Shown here: in pieces, positions 8,427-17,972 of the stretch
How the letters are laid out: the number at the start of each line of letters is the position of its first letter
Position numbering within the stretch: position 1 is the stretch's first letter
DNA from: CAVVEC01 sp963770485
GTDB taxonomy: Bacteria; Acidobacteriota; Terriglobia; Terriglobales; Acidobacteriaceae
DNA: 64,000 nt
Direction of reading: 5' to 3'
Assembly: GCA_963770485.1 (NCBI GenBank)
Contig: CAVYPX010000016.1
Coordinates: forward strand, 248,001 to 312,000
Made by a program: the position numbers and the translations under genes
The notes under the pieces: generated by a model
Database searches by the model: none
The model's input: the letters and a program-made list of their open reading frames with translations, nothing else
What the model was told of the DNA's origin: nothing

Positions 8427-9908
8427 ATGCATATTGCTTTTGTTGCCTCGGAGGGTGTGCCCTTTTCCAAAACCGGCGGACTGGCCGATGTGGTAGGGGC
8501 GCTGCCCCGGGCGCTGGCCGCAGCTGGTCACCAAGTGAGTGTGTACCTGCCCCGCTACCGCCAGACCAAACTCACTGACGCGCATACAGTCGTACGCAGC
8601 ATCACCGTGCCCTTTGATGACCGGTACCGTTTCTGCTCAGTCGTTACCGCAGGCAGCCGCTCCGGCGTGTCCTTCTATTTCGTGGACTACCCGCCCTACT
8701 TCGATCGCGATGCGCTCTATGGTACCTCTTCGGGCGATTATCCCGATAACGCGGAGCGCTTCGCTTTGTTTTCGCGCGCCGTACTGGAGGCTTCCAAGAT
8801 TCTGGGAGCCCCCAACGTCTTTCACTGTCACGATTGGCAATCTGCACTGGTGCCGATCCTGCTGCGCACGCAATATGCGGAAGACCCGGCCTTCCGCGAC
8901 GTGGGCACCGTGTTCACGATTCACAATATGGGATACCAGGGCCTGTTTCCTCCTGATACGTTGCCCCTTCTGACCCTGCCTTGGGATCTGTTCACCATGT
9001 CCAAGATGGAGTTCTTTGGCAACGTGAATTTCCTCAAGGGTGCGCTGGTGTACTCCGATTTCATCACCACCGTGAGCCGCAAATACAGCCAGGAAATTCA
9101 GACTGCGGAATTCGGCTTTGGGCTGGAGGGGGTGCTGCGCGACCGAGCCGCGACGGTGACCGGAATCCTCAACGGCGTGGACTACGACGAGTGGAGCCCG
9201 CAGACGGACAAATTCATCGTCGCCAGGTATTCACCTCAGGATTTGACGGGCAAGGCCAAGTGCAAACAGGACCTGCTGGCAGCCTTCGGCGTGAGCAAGC
9301 CGGATTTGCGACTGCCGGTGATCGGAATCGTCTCCCGTTTCGCGGCGCAGAAGGGATTTGACCTGATCGCGCAAATCATGGACCGGCTGGCACGCGAGGA
9401 AATGATCGTCGTGGCTCTGGGCAACGGCGATAAGCAATACGAAGAGATGTTCGCAAGGCTGCAGAAGCAGTTCCCGCAAAAGATCGCAGTCAAGATCGCC
9501 TACGACAACGCGCTGGCGCACAAGATCGAAGCTGGCAGCGACATGTTCCTGATGCCGTCGAAGTATGAGCCTTGCGGCTTGAACCAGATCTACAGCCTCA
9601 AGTACGGCACGGTGCCGATCGTGCGCGCTACCGGCGGGCTGGACGACACCATTGAGCCTTGGGATTCGCGCACCGGCAAGGGAACCGGCTTCAAGTTTAC
9701 GGAATACAAGGGCGAGGCCTTGTTGCTGACGATCAAGGAAGCGCTGCGCGCCTTCCGCGACCAGCCATCCTGGCAGACCCTCATGCGCAACAGCATGAAC
9801 AAGGACTTTTCCTGGAATGCTTCTGCTGCCGAATACGCGCGCATTTACGAACGCGTGCGGCAGATGCGGGCCGTCCCGAACCCAGCCTCGGCTCTAGCAG
9901 CGGTGTAG
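8427..9908 (+). CDS. glgA: glycogen synthase (ADP-glucose type)
   Basis: 493 residues from the ATG at 8427, with GGAGG at 8413-8417. GT5 features are clear. The N-terminal ADP-glucose loop is SEGVPFSKTGGLADV; then come HCHDWQSALVP, FTIHNMGYQG and ILNGVDYDEWSP. The C-terminal nucleotide-sugar site is IGIVSRFAAQKGFDL with SKYEPCGLNQIYSLKYGTVPIVRATGGLDDT. It extends alpha-1,4-glucan chains from ADP-glucose in the cytosol. No glgB, glgC or glgP is nearby, so it stands alone here. The residues after about 480 are a weakly conserved tail. Confidence 0.95.
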   Translation: MHIAFVASEGVPFSKTGGLADVVGALPRALAAAGHQVSVYLPRYRQTKLTDAHTVVRSITVPFDDRYRFCSVVTAGSRSGVSFYFVDYPPYFDRDALYGTSSGDYPDNAERFALFSRAVLEASKILGAPNVFHCHDWQSALVPILLRTQYAEDPAFRDVGTVFTIHNMGYQGLFPPDTLPLLTLPWDLFTMSKMEFFGNVNFLKGALVYSDFITTVSRKYSQEIQTAEFGFGLEGVLRDRAATVTGILNGVDYDEWSPQTDKFIVARYSPQDLTGKAKCKQDLLAAFGVSKPDLRLPVIGIVSRFAAQKGFDLIAQIMDRLAREEMIVVALGNGDKQYEEMFARLQKQFPQKIAVKIAYDNALAHKIEAGSDMFLMPSKYEPCGLNQIYSLKYGTVPIVRATGGLDDTIEPWDSRTGKGTGFKFTEYKGEALLLTIKEALRAFRDQPSWQTLMRNSMNKDFSWNASAAEYARIYERVRQMRAVPNPASALAAV

Positions 9909-10252
9909 AGCCCAATTGCGCTCCAACTGCCCCGCCTGCGCCCAAAGCGGAAGGTCACTGTGATCGATAGTGATACCGCATGTTTTTTTCTTTTGACAAG
10001 GGATTGCTCTTTCGCTAGCCTACACGCTGAATATGTTCCTTCCATTTCTTGCCTATCTCGCGGCGCTATCGAATCGTTTGAAAACGGTTTCCGCCCAAAA
10101 GAATCGGCAAATGGTCCGTTGTTTTCCTTAGTAAACACAAACTCCCGCGCCTTTCGGGGTGAATGAAACGACGCGGAGCCTGTCACTTTCGTGGAGCGAC
10201 GACGTCGTCTCATCGCGCTGCGAGGGCATCGGTCCCAAAGGAGGCTCCTGGC
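9909..10252. other. intergenic stretch between glgA and the radical SAM gene
   Basis: No convincing gene. A TTGACA at 9993-9998 is the only promoter-like element, and its -10 partner is poor (TAGCCT at 10016-10021). A 12-bp palindrome GACGACGTCGTC lies near 10200. I looked for a cobalamin riboswitch because the next protein has a B12-binding domain, and saw none. Confidence 0.4.
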
Positions 10253-11806
10253 GTGAACGTTCACCTGATCAACCCGAGCAGTGTGTCATTTGGGACGGCG
10301 GTCATCACTCCGCGCTGGCAGTATGTGCTGGCGGCGGCAACCCCGAAAAGCTTCGGTGACCCTATTCTGGTCGATGAAACGCTATCGCAGTTGCGTCCTG
10401 GCTCCATTCAGGCCGGGGATGCGGTCGGAATTGGTATTCACACAGCAAATGCCTTGCGTGGTTACGAGATTGGCAGGATGGCGCGCAGCCGTGGCGCGTA
10501 CGTAATTTTTGGCGGAATTCACGCCACCCTCTATCCCGAGGAAGCACTGAAACTCGGGGGCGCGCACGCGGTGGTCAAGGGGGACGGCGACATTGCGTGG
10601 GGAAGAGTGCTGTCCGACTGTCGCGAGGGAGTTCCGCAATCCATCTATGCCGGAGGCCAGATCGAAGCCCGCGATTTCGTCGCCGCACGCTGGGATTTGG
10701 TTCCGCGTAATCGCTACATGTGGGCATCCGTACAAACGGTTCGTGGTTGCCCGAAGCATTGTTCTTTTTGTTCGGTCTGGCGCACCGATGGTCAGCGGCC
10801 CCGCCAGCGTGCTTCCGACGTTGTGATTGAAGAAATCGTCCAGTTGCGCCGGCTCGGCTTTCGTTTTATCGCCCTTGCGGACGATAACTTCTATCCCGTG
10901 ACGTTGACCGACCTTAGCTTGGCGGTTCAGCAAAAAAACACCGCCCGGCTGAATGAACTCAAGTCCATACGAGCGGAACGCTTTGAACTTATGTCTCGGC
11001 TCGCGCAGCTTCCCGATGACATGGTTTTCTTCACCCAGATTACGATGGAAGCGGCTGAAGACCCGGACTTTCTCAATGCCATGAAGGCGGCGCGCATCAA
11101 AGGCGCCCTGGTCGGAGTGGAATCGGTTACCCCGGAGGGGTTGAAGGACGTCTACAAGGATTTCAACCTGGCGGGCGAGAAACTGACGGATCAACTTCGG
11201 ACATTCCGGCGTCACGGCGTGCACGTGCTCGGCTCTTTCATTTTTGGCCTGCCCAGCGACCGTCCGGAAACCTTCGCGGCCACCGCCGCTGCCGCCATCA
11301 GCGCGGAATGCACCTTCGCGCAATTCGTGATGTTAAGCCCATATCCCGGGACCGTGGATTTCAATCGCTGGGAAAAGACGCTGGGCGACAACCCGCCAAC
11401 GGTGTCAGGAATTCCGCTTACCCGGCGCTGGCTTATACCGCAGGCGCTTCGCCCCAAGTTGTATTGGGACCATCCCGTGATGTCCGCTGAAGAAATCCGA
11501 TCCCGCACTCAAGGCGTTTGGGACAGTTTCTACAGTTGGGGTCCGATTTGGAAGCGTTCCCGCTTCATCAAGTCGAAGCGGGGCCGGTTGGCATTTATGC
11601 TGATCTCCAGAATTTACCGGATGATGTATGCCGATACTGGCATAGCTACCGACAGCGCGCGCGTCACCTGGTCCGGGCGCTGGACTCGGTGGATGGCTAG
11701 GCCTTGCCGGCATCTGTTCGCGGGCCGTCCGATGCCGGATCTCGAAGTGCCGGGAGCGCAGCAGTCGGCTCTCGACGCGCCGTCGCTGGTTCCAGTGTCA
11801 TCCTGA
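10253..11806 (+). CDS. B12-binding-domain radical SAM protein
   Basis: 517 residues from a GTG with a strong AAAGGAGG eight bases upstream (10237-10244). A longer frame begins at 10163 but has no such signal. The N-terminal 140 residues form a cobalamin-binding-like Rossmann domain (VGIGIHTANALRGYEIGRMARSRGAYVIFGGIHATLYPEEAL). The radical SAM cluster motif CPKHCSFC (Cys166, Cys170, Cys173) follows, with VGVESVTPEGL and LGSFIFGLPSDRPETF further on. Proteins of this architecture act in lipid, hopanoid and natural-product modification. The substrate cannot be read here. It is a single-gene unit, and dinB follows after 93 bp. Confidence 0.85.
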   Translation: MNVHLINPSSVSFGTAVITPRWQYVLAAATPKSFGDPILVDETLSQLRPGSIQAGDAVGIGIHTANALRGYEIGRMARSRGAYVIFGGIHATLYPEEALKLGGAHAVVKGDGDIAWGRVLSDCREGVPQSIYAGGQIEARDFVAARWDLVPRNRYMWASVQTVRGCPKHCSFCSVWRTDGQRPRQRASDVVIEEIVQLRRLGFRFIALADDNFYPVTLTDLSLAVQQKNTARLNELKSIRAERFELMSRLAQLPDDMVFFTQITMEAAEDPDFLNAMKAARIKGALVGVESVTPEGLKDVYKDFNLAGEKLTDQLRTFRRHGVHVLGSFIFGLPSDRPETFAATAAAAISAECTFAQFVMLSPYPGTVDFNRWEKTLGDNPPTVSGIPLTRRWLIPQALRPKLYWDHPVMSAEEIRSRTQGVWDSFYSWGPIWKRSRFIKSKRGRLAFMLISRIYRMMYADTGIATDSARVTWSGRWTRWMARPCRHLFAGRPMPDLEVPGAQQSALDAPSLVPVSS

Positions 11807-11899
11807 GTGAATCACTCTGCGCGGTCGACGAGCCTTTACCCAGCTGAATTTATCGTTGCCCGCTGATACAATCCTCCAAGAATCTCCTGTCGTCCTCTT

Positions 11900-13147
11900 A
11901 TGTCCGCGCCTGTCAAAACCATCTTCCACGTTGATATGGATGCTTTCTTCGTTTCCGTGGAAGAGTTGTTCGATCCTTCACTCAAGGGCAAAGCTGTAGT
12001 CGTTGGAGGCCAGCGCAACGAGCGCGGCGTGGTCTCGGCTGCGTCCTACGAAGCCAGGAAATTCGGTGTGCACTCGGCCATGCCGCTGCGCACGGCGGCC
12101 AAGATTTGTCCGCAGGCCATTTTTGTGGATGGCCACCCCGACCGCTATCGCGAATATTCTGAGAGAGTCTATCGTGTACTCGCGTCGTTTTCGCCGCTGG
12201 TCGAGATGGCGTCCATCGATGAAGCTTATCTCGACATGACTGGTACCGCGCGTCTGCACGGCCCACCGCTGCGCGCCGCCCACAGGCTGCACCGGCAGAT
12301 GAAAACCGAGACACACCTGAATTGTTCAATCGGGATCGGTACTTCGCGCCTGGTTGCCAAAGTCTCCTCCGCCAAAGCCAAGCCGCACGGGATTCTCTGG
12401 GTTATTCCGGGGCAGGAGGCAAAGTTTCTTGCGCCGCTCGACGTGCGCGACATTCCGGGCGTGGGTAAAGTCACCGAACAGAACCTGCAAGCCTTGGGCA
12501 TTCACAAGGTTGGCGATCTGGCCCGTTTCGACGATGCGTTTCTGGAAGAACGCTTTGGCAAGTGGGGACTGGCGCTCGCGGGCAAAGCTCGCGGTGAAGA
12601 TGCGGGCGGATGGTTTGACACCGAAGTCGGCGCCGACACCGATCCGAAATCCATCAGCCACGAACACACCTACAACGAAGACACGGCCGATCCGGAGCGG
12701 ATCGAGTCCACGCTGATGCGGCTCTCCGAGATGGTGGGCCGCCGCCTGCGCGAAAACGGATTGCACGCGCGAACCATCCAGCTCAAGCTACGCTACAAGG
12801 ATTTCACCACAATTACGCGGGCTCACAGGTTGTCCGCTCCCACCCAGCTTGACACTGAGATTTTCGAGCAGGCGCGCACGTTGTTTCGCAAGAACTGGCG
12901 CAAGGGCGCTCAGGTGCGTTTGCTGGGAGTGCATGCATCGTCGTTCGAGGGAAAGGCCGATCAAGGAGATTTGCTGGAAGACGGACGCCGCCAGCGCTGG
13001 CAGCAGGCATTGTCGGCAGCGGATCGCCTGCGCGACCGGTTTGGCGAATCGAGCGTGTCCCTGGCGACGGGATTGAAAGGCGGGTTCCGCGAACGCACTC
13101 ACGAGAATCCGGCAGGATTGCCGGGCAAAGAAAAGCGGCAAGGGTAG
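11900..13147 (+). CDS. dinB: DNA polymerase IV (Y-family)
   Basis: 415 residues. Catalytic acidic residues are visible in HVDMDAFFVSVE (Asp12, Asp14) and SIDEAYLDM (Asp107, Glu108). The palm-domain patch GVVSAASYEARKFGV and the helix-hairpin-helix DIPGVGKVTEQNL are present, and the little-finger domain follows. It performs error-prone translesion synthesis. A beta-clamp-binding motif seems to lie inside the C-terminal region (QGDLLED before LRDRFG) rather than at the very end, a layout seen in other bacterial DinB proteins. A TACAAT at 11867-11872 could be the -10. No LexA-type box was recognised upstream. Confidence 0.93.
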   Translation: MSAPVKTIFHVDMDAFFVSVEELFDPSLKGKAVVVGGQRNERGVVSAASYEARKFGVHSAMPLRTAAKICPQAIFVDGHPDRYREYSERVYRVLASFSPLVEMASIDEAYLDMTGTARLHGPPLRAAHRLHRQMKTETHLNCSIGIGTSRLVAKVSSAKAKPHGILWVIPGQEAKFLAPLDVRDIPGVGKVTEQNLQALGIHKVGDLARFDDAFLEERFGKWGLALAGKARGEDAGGWFDTEVGADTDPKSISHEHTYNEDTADPERIESTLMRLSEMVGRRLRENGLHARTIQLKLRYKDFTTITRAHRLSAPTQLDTEIFEQARTLFRKNWRKGAQVRLLGVHASSFEGKADQGDLLEDGRRQRWQQALSAADRLRDRFGESSVSLATGLKGGFRERTHENPAGLPGKEKRQG

Positions 13148-13191
13148 GACGAAGGCGTATATCCTGTAACGTTTGGGTGCTTCTTCGAAGA

Positions 13192-13210
13192 TGCATCCTT
13201 AAGGGATGCA
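13192..13210. terminator. hairpin between convergent dinB and AsmA-like genes
   Basis: TGCATCC-TTAAG-GGATGCA forms a 7-bp stem. A T-rich run (ATTTTTTC) begins about 15 bases downstream, so this is a weak intrinsic terminator for dinB at best. It lies between the stops of two convergent genes. Confidence 0.35.
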
Positions 13211-13223
13211 CGTCTTTCCCCTG

Positions 13224-14891
13224 CTATTTTTTCTTTCCCCCCAACAGCCCGCCCAACCCGTTGAGTAAGTTTCCCGGCGTCTGTGCCGCGGAGCCAAACT
13301 GGCTGCTCAACATGCCTTTCAAGTCGGGTACAAACCTTGGGTCCGAAGTTGTTCCTTGAATAAAGAAGGGAATGCCGGCATTTTTCTTGCCCCCGCCCAC
13401 CAGTTGCGTAAGCCCGCCCATCACACCGCCGCTCATGCTGGCGCTCATCTTGTAATTGAGAGCATTCTGCGGGCTGATCGTGCCGCTGCCGGTGACCACT
13501 CCCAGGGAAGGAATAGTTAGATTGACATTCTGAGTGCTAATACCGTCGGGCGCGACCCGCGCATCCGTGCTCAGGTTTTGAATGGTCGTATCTGAACCGG
13601 TTTTGACGCCAGTCAGCGCGGAAATCGCCGAAAGTTTGGAGCCCAGATCGAAACGCGCAAGCTTGGTGTTGGAGAGCTTTACGGGGCCGGTGATGACCAG
13701 CTTGTCCACGGGCCCGACGATGGTGAGATCGGTCGTGAGGGTTCCGCCCTGGAGCGAGGACCCGGAGGGCAAAATCACGCCCAGCGCCGGAAGCATGGCC
13801 TCCAAGTCGTCCACGGGCATGTTATCGGCGTTGAGCTTCATGTTCAAGACGGTCGATGTTGGTTCGATCCGATATTCGCCCGTCAGCCGGGCTACGGCCT
13901 TGCCCATCGTGACCTCACCTGCTGTGAGTTGCCCCGCCTGCTTCTGTAATTCGTAGTCTGTAGCGTATTTCACTTGCACCACGCGTCCTGCAGGAGAGCC
14001 CTTGGGGGAGAGTTTCAGCTTGTCGGCATTCGCCGTGCCATTGGTACGCAGCCGCTGGCCATCCGAAGTCAGTGTGCCGTCGAGATCGACCACGCCGCTG
14101 ATCCCAGACGATGGGTCAACAAATCCCGAGGCGGCTAGATCCAGCCGCTTGACGGCAATTTTCGCTTGCAGTGGAGTCAGCGATGCGTCGGCCGAGTCAA
14201 TCGGACCGGCCTTGCCCTCGAGCATGGCACTGCCGCCGCCGGGCAAGTTGGCGGCAAGGGTGAAGGGAAACTGAGCAGCGAAGGAGAAACCCTGCACCGT
14301 GATGTTTACATTTTGATAAATACGAGGTTTAGCATGGGACTCGGCATCTGCGATCGACACGCTGCCGTTCTTCACGCTGAGCTTGCCGACGGAGAGATTC
14401 GGGTTCGTGGACTCAGTGGATGCGGCGCCTCCGACATTCTTGGTATGGGCATCAGGATCAGGCCTGCGGCCTGCCGCAGGCGCTGGTTTCGCGCCGCCGC
14501 TTGCGTTTCCCAGGCTGGAGAAATTCCACTTGCCCGACGCCGTGCGCACCAGCGAAACCTGCGGTTGATCCAGCGTCAGATCCGTAACCTTGAGCGTCTT
14601 GGAGAAGATCAGCGGCATGAGCTCGACGCCTACATCCAGCGCCTTAGCCCGCACGAACGCTGCTTTGCTGAATGCAGGATCATCGGCGATGGAAAGGTCG
14701 TCGGCTGAGACGCTTCCGCTTAGGATAGAAAGCTTCAAATTGCCCACCTTGACCTCCCGGCCCAGGGCTGAGGACAGATCGCCCTCGATCCGGGGGCGGA
14801 ACATATTGACGTCCACGAGGAAGGGAAGCGCAATCAAAACAATCACCAGCACAACAACCATAATTCCAACAATCTTCAGTGCGCGTTTCAT
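13224..14891 (-). CDS. AsmA-like protein
   Basis: 555 residues. A single N-terminal membrane anchor (IVGIMVVVLVIVLIALPFLVDVN) is followed by the AsmA N-terminal pattern FRPRIEGDLSSALGREVKVGNLKLSIL...DDLSIADDP...VDVGVELMPL. A long beta-rich repeat region follows, containing LNMKLNADNMPVDDLEAMLPALGV and QGGTLTTDLTIVGP. It ends in Gly/Leu-rich sequence and KKK. AsmA-type proteins span the periplasm and are implicated in phospholipid transport to the outer membrane. The family assignment is firm, the specific role inferred. It is transcribed toward dinB. The next gene in its direction is separate. Confidence 0.85.
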   Translation of the reverse strand: MKRALKIVGIMVVVLVIVLIALPFLVDVNMFRPRIEGDLSSALGREVKVGNLKLSILSGSVSADDLSIADDPAFSKAAFVRAKALDVGVELMPLIFSKTLKVTDLTLDQPQVSLVRTASGKWNFSSLGNASGGAKPAPAAGRRPDPDAHTKNVGGAASTESTNPNLSVGKLSVKNGSVSIADAESHAKPRIYQNVNITVQGFSFAAQFPFTLAANLPGGGSAMLEGKAGPIDSADASLTPLQAKIAVKRLDLAASGFVDPSSGISGVVDLDGTLTSDGQRLRTNGTANADKLKLSPKGSPAGRVVQVKYATDYELQKQAGQLTAGEVTMGKAVARLTGEYRIEPTSTVLNMKLNADNMPVDDLEAMLPALGVILPSGSSLQGGTLTTDLTIVGPVDKLVITGPVKLSNTKLARFDLGSKLSAISALTGVKTGSDTTIQNLSTDARVAPDGISTQNVNLTIPSLGVVTGSGTISPQNALNYKMSASMSGGVMGGLTQLVGGGKKNAGIPFFIQGTTSDPRFVPDLKGMLSSQFGSAAQTPGNLLNGLGGLLGGKKK

Positions 14892-14982
14892 AGACTTTGG
14901 TCCTCCGGCACGCTGGAAGGTTCTCTTGGATGACCGTTCGCGAATTGGGGCTGAATGCAGCCAGTCTACCAGAAAGGTACTG

Positions 14983-16239
14983 TTACTGCGGTTCCTGTAG
15001 GAGTTCGGGGCTCGGTATTGGGCCAGCCTCGAGTTCCTTGTGCCGGTTCTCGCGGGCCGCGTTCGACATTTGCGTAAACCTATTCATTTCCGCCAGCGCT
15101 TCGTGGGTGCGTCCCAGCCGTTGTAGCACTAGCCCCTTCACGTAGTGGATGCTGGCACTGTCTGGGTCGAGCTTGCCGGCTGCGTCAATCTCGGCCAGTG
15201 CCTGCGCATATTTGTTCTGGCGCTGGTAGACCCGAGCCAATTGGAAATGAGAGCTGGCCAGCTGAGGATCGAGCTGTAGTGCTTTGCGAAAGGCTTTTTC
15301 AGCTTCCTGGTCCTGTTGCTGAAGGGAGCAGACCAGGCCCAGTTGGTCGTAGTCATAGGCGACATCGGGTTCAACCGAGAGGTCGTTGAGGAACTCTGCT
15401 TTGGCCCGCTCCAGATCCTGCTTTTTCAGATAGGCCATTCCCAGATTGAAGTGCACGAACGGAAGCTTGGGATCAGCTTTGGCCGCAGCTCCGAGTTCGG
15501 AGATAGCTTCGTCATATTCCTCGCGATTGAGGTGAGCTTTGCCCATCAACAGATGAAACTCCGAAGAGTTTTGGCCGATCTCGACCAGGCGGCTCAGGGC
15601 ATGCTGCTCCAGTTTCGTGCGCCCCGCCTTGTTGGCCGCAATACCGACCACGTACAGGTAATTCAACTGGCTCGAAGCCTGTGGCCAGAGCGGCTCCAGG
15701 GCGATAGCGGCATCCGCATAGCGTGCCGTGAAGAAATAGCATAACCCCAGCAAATAGCGGGCTTGGAACGAGTCCGGAGCATCGCGTACGACTGTCTCGA
15801 ACGAAGGGATGGCGGCTCGAAAGTCGTTCTGCCGGTAGTAAGTGAGGCCGATATTCAGCCGGATTCCGGCCACCTGCGGAGCCAGTTTTTCTGCCTTGCG
15901 CAACATCTCCAGCGCCCGCAGCCACTGCTTGCGACGCATGGAGATGACCCCCAGATTTGCATACGCGCCTGCAACCTGCGGATTCACCGCTAACACCCTG
16001 CGAAACGCGCGCTCCGCCTGGTCCAGATCCCCGCTCTTCAGCGCCGTCTCTCCCTGCTGAAAAAGCTGCTTGAGATCGGCGTTTTGGGCCGGCATTGCCC
16101 CCGGCACTGCCGAAGTACGGCCCGCCACTTTTTCCGCTGAAGCCTGCTGCGCCGGGTGGGCGCGTGCCACCTGCAACGGGGCGAGGAGGAGCACAAGGAC
16201 GAGAAAGAATCGGAAGACCAAACTTGACACTGGTTTCAC
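14983..16239 (-). CDS. tetratricopeptide-repeat secretory protein
   Basis: About 418 residues from the GTG at 16239. A TTG at 16278 is also possible, and neither has a good ribosome-binding site. The N-terminus is a signal peptide (FRFFLVLVLLLAPLQVARA). About ten TPR units follow, recognisable by the A/G-Y-L-A-P spacing, e.g. AYANLGVISMRRKQWLRALEMLRKAEKLAP, LNIGLTYYRQNDFRAAIPSFETVVRDAP and FNLGMAYLKKQDLERAKAEFLNDLSVEP. It probably works as a periplasmic or outer-membrane-associated scaffold. The partner is unknown. It is divergent from the LacI-type regulator with a very short gap, so the two may share a control region. Confidence 0.8.
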   Translation of the reverse strand: MKPVSSLVFRFFLVLVLLLAPLQVARAHPAQQASAEKVAGRTSAVPGAMPAQNADLKQLFQQGETALKSGDLDQAERAFRRVLAVNPQVAGAYANLGVISMRRKQWLRALEMLRKAEKLAPQVAGIRLNIGLTYYRQNDFRAAIPSFETVVRDAPDSFQARYLLGLCYFFTARYADAAIALEPLWPQASSQLNYLYVVGIAANKAGRTKLEQHALSRLVEIGQNSSEFHLLMGKAHLNREEYDEAISELGAAAKADPKLPFVHFNLGMAYLKKQDLERAKAEFLNDLSVEPDVAYDYDQLGLVCSLQQQDQEAEKAFRKALQLDPQLASSHFQLARVYQRQNKYAQALAEIDAAGKLDPDSASIHYVKGLVLQRLGRTHEALAEMNRFTQMSNAARENRHKELEAGPIPSPELLQEPQ

Positions 16240-16311
16240 TCTCTGCTGTAGTGTCCGCCAGCAGCCGCTTGAATTCAAGCGGGGATCATTCAGGCTTCAC
16301 GAAAGCAACCC

Positions 16312-17385
16312 GTGCACAGGCCGAGGCTGAAACCATCGATAGTCACGATTCGGGACGTAGCCAAAGAGAGTGGTTTCTCCTCCACCACAGTCTCGATTGT
16401 TCTCAACGATGCTCCGCTGGCGCGCTACATTCCCGCCGCTACCAAAAAGCGGATCGAGCAGGCAGCGAAAAGACTGGGTTACCGCCCGAATCTGTTTGCC
16501 CGCTCGCTGCGCAGCAAGCGCAGTCACACGGTCGGCGTCATGGTGTTCGACATGACCGACCCTTTCTGCACACTGGTGCTCCGGGGTATTGAGAACACTC
16601 TCTACCAGTCTTCTTACCTTCCCATCCTCACTGACGTGCACAACGAGCGCAGCCGCTTCGAGCGCTACCTGGAAATGTTGCTGGACCGGCGGGTGGAAGC
16701 GCTCATCGTGCTGGCCAACTGGTTGTTCGTAGACATTGACGTTCTCGCTGATCTGGAGAAGAGCAGCATTCCGACCGCTATGATCGGACGTGAGTTGCGA
16801 ACTGATTCCATCAGTTCGGTCATCGTGGACAACGAATTGGGAGCTCACGCCGCGCTCGAGCATCTCTACTCTTTGGGACATCGCAAGGTGGCGTTCATCC
16901 GCGGGCCCAAGACTCTGGCCGACAGCGCTCCACGTTGGAAGGGGATTCGGTCTTTTGCGAAGTCCAGCGGCCTGGAACTGGATCCCCGGCTAATTCTCGA
17001 TCTTCCGGAGTCGCGCGATCCAATCTCAAGTTTTGAAGCCGGCTGCAAACTGACCGAGGAACTGCTCAAGCAGAAGCGCCCCTTCACCGCCTTGATGGCC
17101 TTCGACGACCTTACCGCCTTCGGAGCCATTCGCGCCCTGGCCAAGGCGGGTCTGCGGGTTCCCGAACACTGTTCAGTCATCGGCTTTGACGATATCGCCG
17201 CGTCCAGCTTGTACACGCCGCCTCTTACGACCATACGCCAGCCCATGGAGGCCATGGGAGCTATGGCGGTGAACATCGTAGTAGAGGGCATCAATGCGGT
17301 GCAGGAAAAGCGGAAAGTCTCCGCAGTGCATCGCCAAGTAGCCCCGGAACTCGCAGTTCGCGAATCAACCCGGAGCCTATTGTGA
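16312..17385 (+). CDS. LacI family transcriptional regulator
   Basis: 357 residues with a GTG start. The N-terminal helix-turn-helix is typical (IVTIRDVAKESGFSSTTVSIVLND, then the hinge helix KRIEQAAKRLGYRPNLFARSL). The periplasmic-binding-protein-like effector domain begins VGVMVFDMTDPFC and ends VIGFDDIAASSLYTPPLTTIRQPMEAMG. Such proteins respond to sugars or nucleosides. No sugar catabolic or transport genes are adjacent, so the regulon is not evident. It is divergent from the TPR gene. No Shine-Dalgarno sequence is seen, hence some doubt on the start. Confidence 0.9.
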   Translation: MHRPRLKPSIVTIRDVAKESGFSSTTVSIVLNDAPLARYIPAATKKRIEQAAKRLGYRPNLFARSLRSKRSHTVGVMVFDMTDPFCTLVLRGIENTLYQSSYLPILTDVHNERSRFERYLEMLLDRRVEALIVLANWLFVDIDVLADLEKSSIPTAMIGRELRTDSISSVIVDNELGAHAALEHLYSLGHRKVAFIRGPKTLADSAPRWKGIRSFAKSSGLELDPRLILDLPESRDPISSFEAGCKLTEELLKQKRPFTALMAFDDLTAFGAIRALAKAGLRVPEHCSVIGFDDIAASSLYTPPLTTIRQPMEAMGAMAVNIVVEGINAVQEKRKVSAVHRQVAPELAVRESTRSLL

Positions 17386-17499
17386 TTGGCAACATATCGC
17401 GGGTCGCCTCCCCAAGTATCTTTCTTATCTTCAAAAGAGGCTTGACAGCAATAATTTTAGGGAGCAGACTGCCCTGACCGAACAGGAGGCAATCAGAAC

Positions 17500-17673
17500 A
17501 TGGAGTTGAGCAAATTCCTTTACAACATGTGGTCGGATGACCGCGGGCAGGACATTGCCGAATACGCGGTAATGCTCGCAGTCATTTTGGTCCTGGTAGT
17601 TGGCACAATCCGATTGATCGGATCAAGTTCAAATACCGTGTTTTCCAGCGTGTCCAGTTCGATTGGGCAATAG
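17500..17673 (+). CDS. Flp-type (type IVb) pilin
   Basis: A 57-residue protein with AGGAGG at 17484-17489, ten bases before its ATG. The pattern MELSKFLYNMWSDDRGQDIAEYAVML... has the acidic/Gly-Gln-AEY motif of Flp/Fap pilins. A hydrophobic helix follows (LAVILVLVVGTIRLIG), then a short Ser/Asn-rich tail. Flp pilins are cleaved by a TadV-type prepilin peptidase before the Glu-Tyr helix and assembled by a Tad machine. None of those genes are in the window, so this is an orphan pilin. A TTGACA lies at 17442-17447, with no convincing -10. Confidence 0.8.
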   Translation: MELSKFLYNMWSDDRGQDIAEYAVMLAVILVLVVGTIRLIGSSSNTVFSSVSSSIGQ

Positions 17674-17972
17674 CTGCTGAGCAAAACCGGCCGTAAGCTG
17701 GGCTTAGAACGCTCGGTCCGCTTCTGCGTCGTTGCCGCCGATGGTGCCGTGTCCATCGCCGAATTCGTGGATCGCGCTGCCCATCGATCGAAAGATTTCA
17801 GTACTCTGCTTCCGCTGACGCAGGCATCCGCCAGATTCGGTCGTGCTGGCGAAATACAGTGATCCCAGGTGAAATCCAAAGCTCGTGGCGAGGCCCGGTG
17901 GTTCGGCGGGGCGTGCTACGATCACAACTGCCGCATGTCGATTTCGGCTAATTTCATTCCAGGAGGAGAGCA
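17674..17972. other. 299-bp gap between pilin and dodecin genes
   Basis: Open frames exist on the minus strand, but none has a ribosome-binding site or a recognisable protein pattern. No strong hairpin or repeat was seen. Confidence 0.35.

Noticed and set aside
9909..10252. Cobalamin riboswitch before the B12-binding radical SAM gene
   Set aside because: No B12-box-like conserved core was found by eye. Only a weak TTGACA element is present.
10382..11323. Long minus-strand frame (313 codons) opposite the radical SAM gene
   Set aside because: The plus strand encodes a complete radical SAM protein with all motifs. The minus frame has no family pattern and is a shadow of GC-rich coding.
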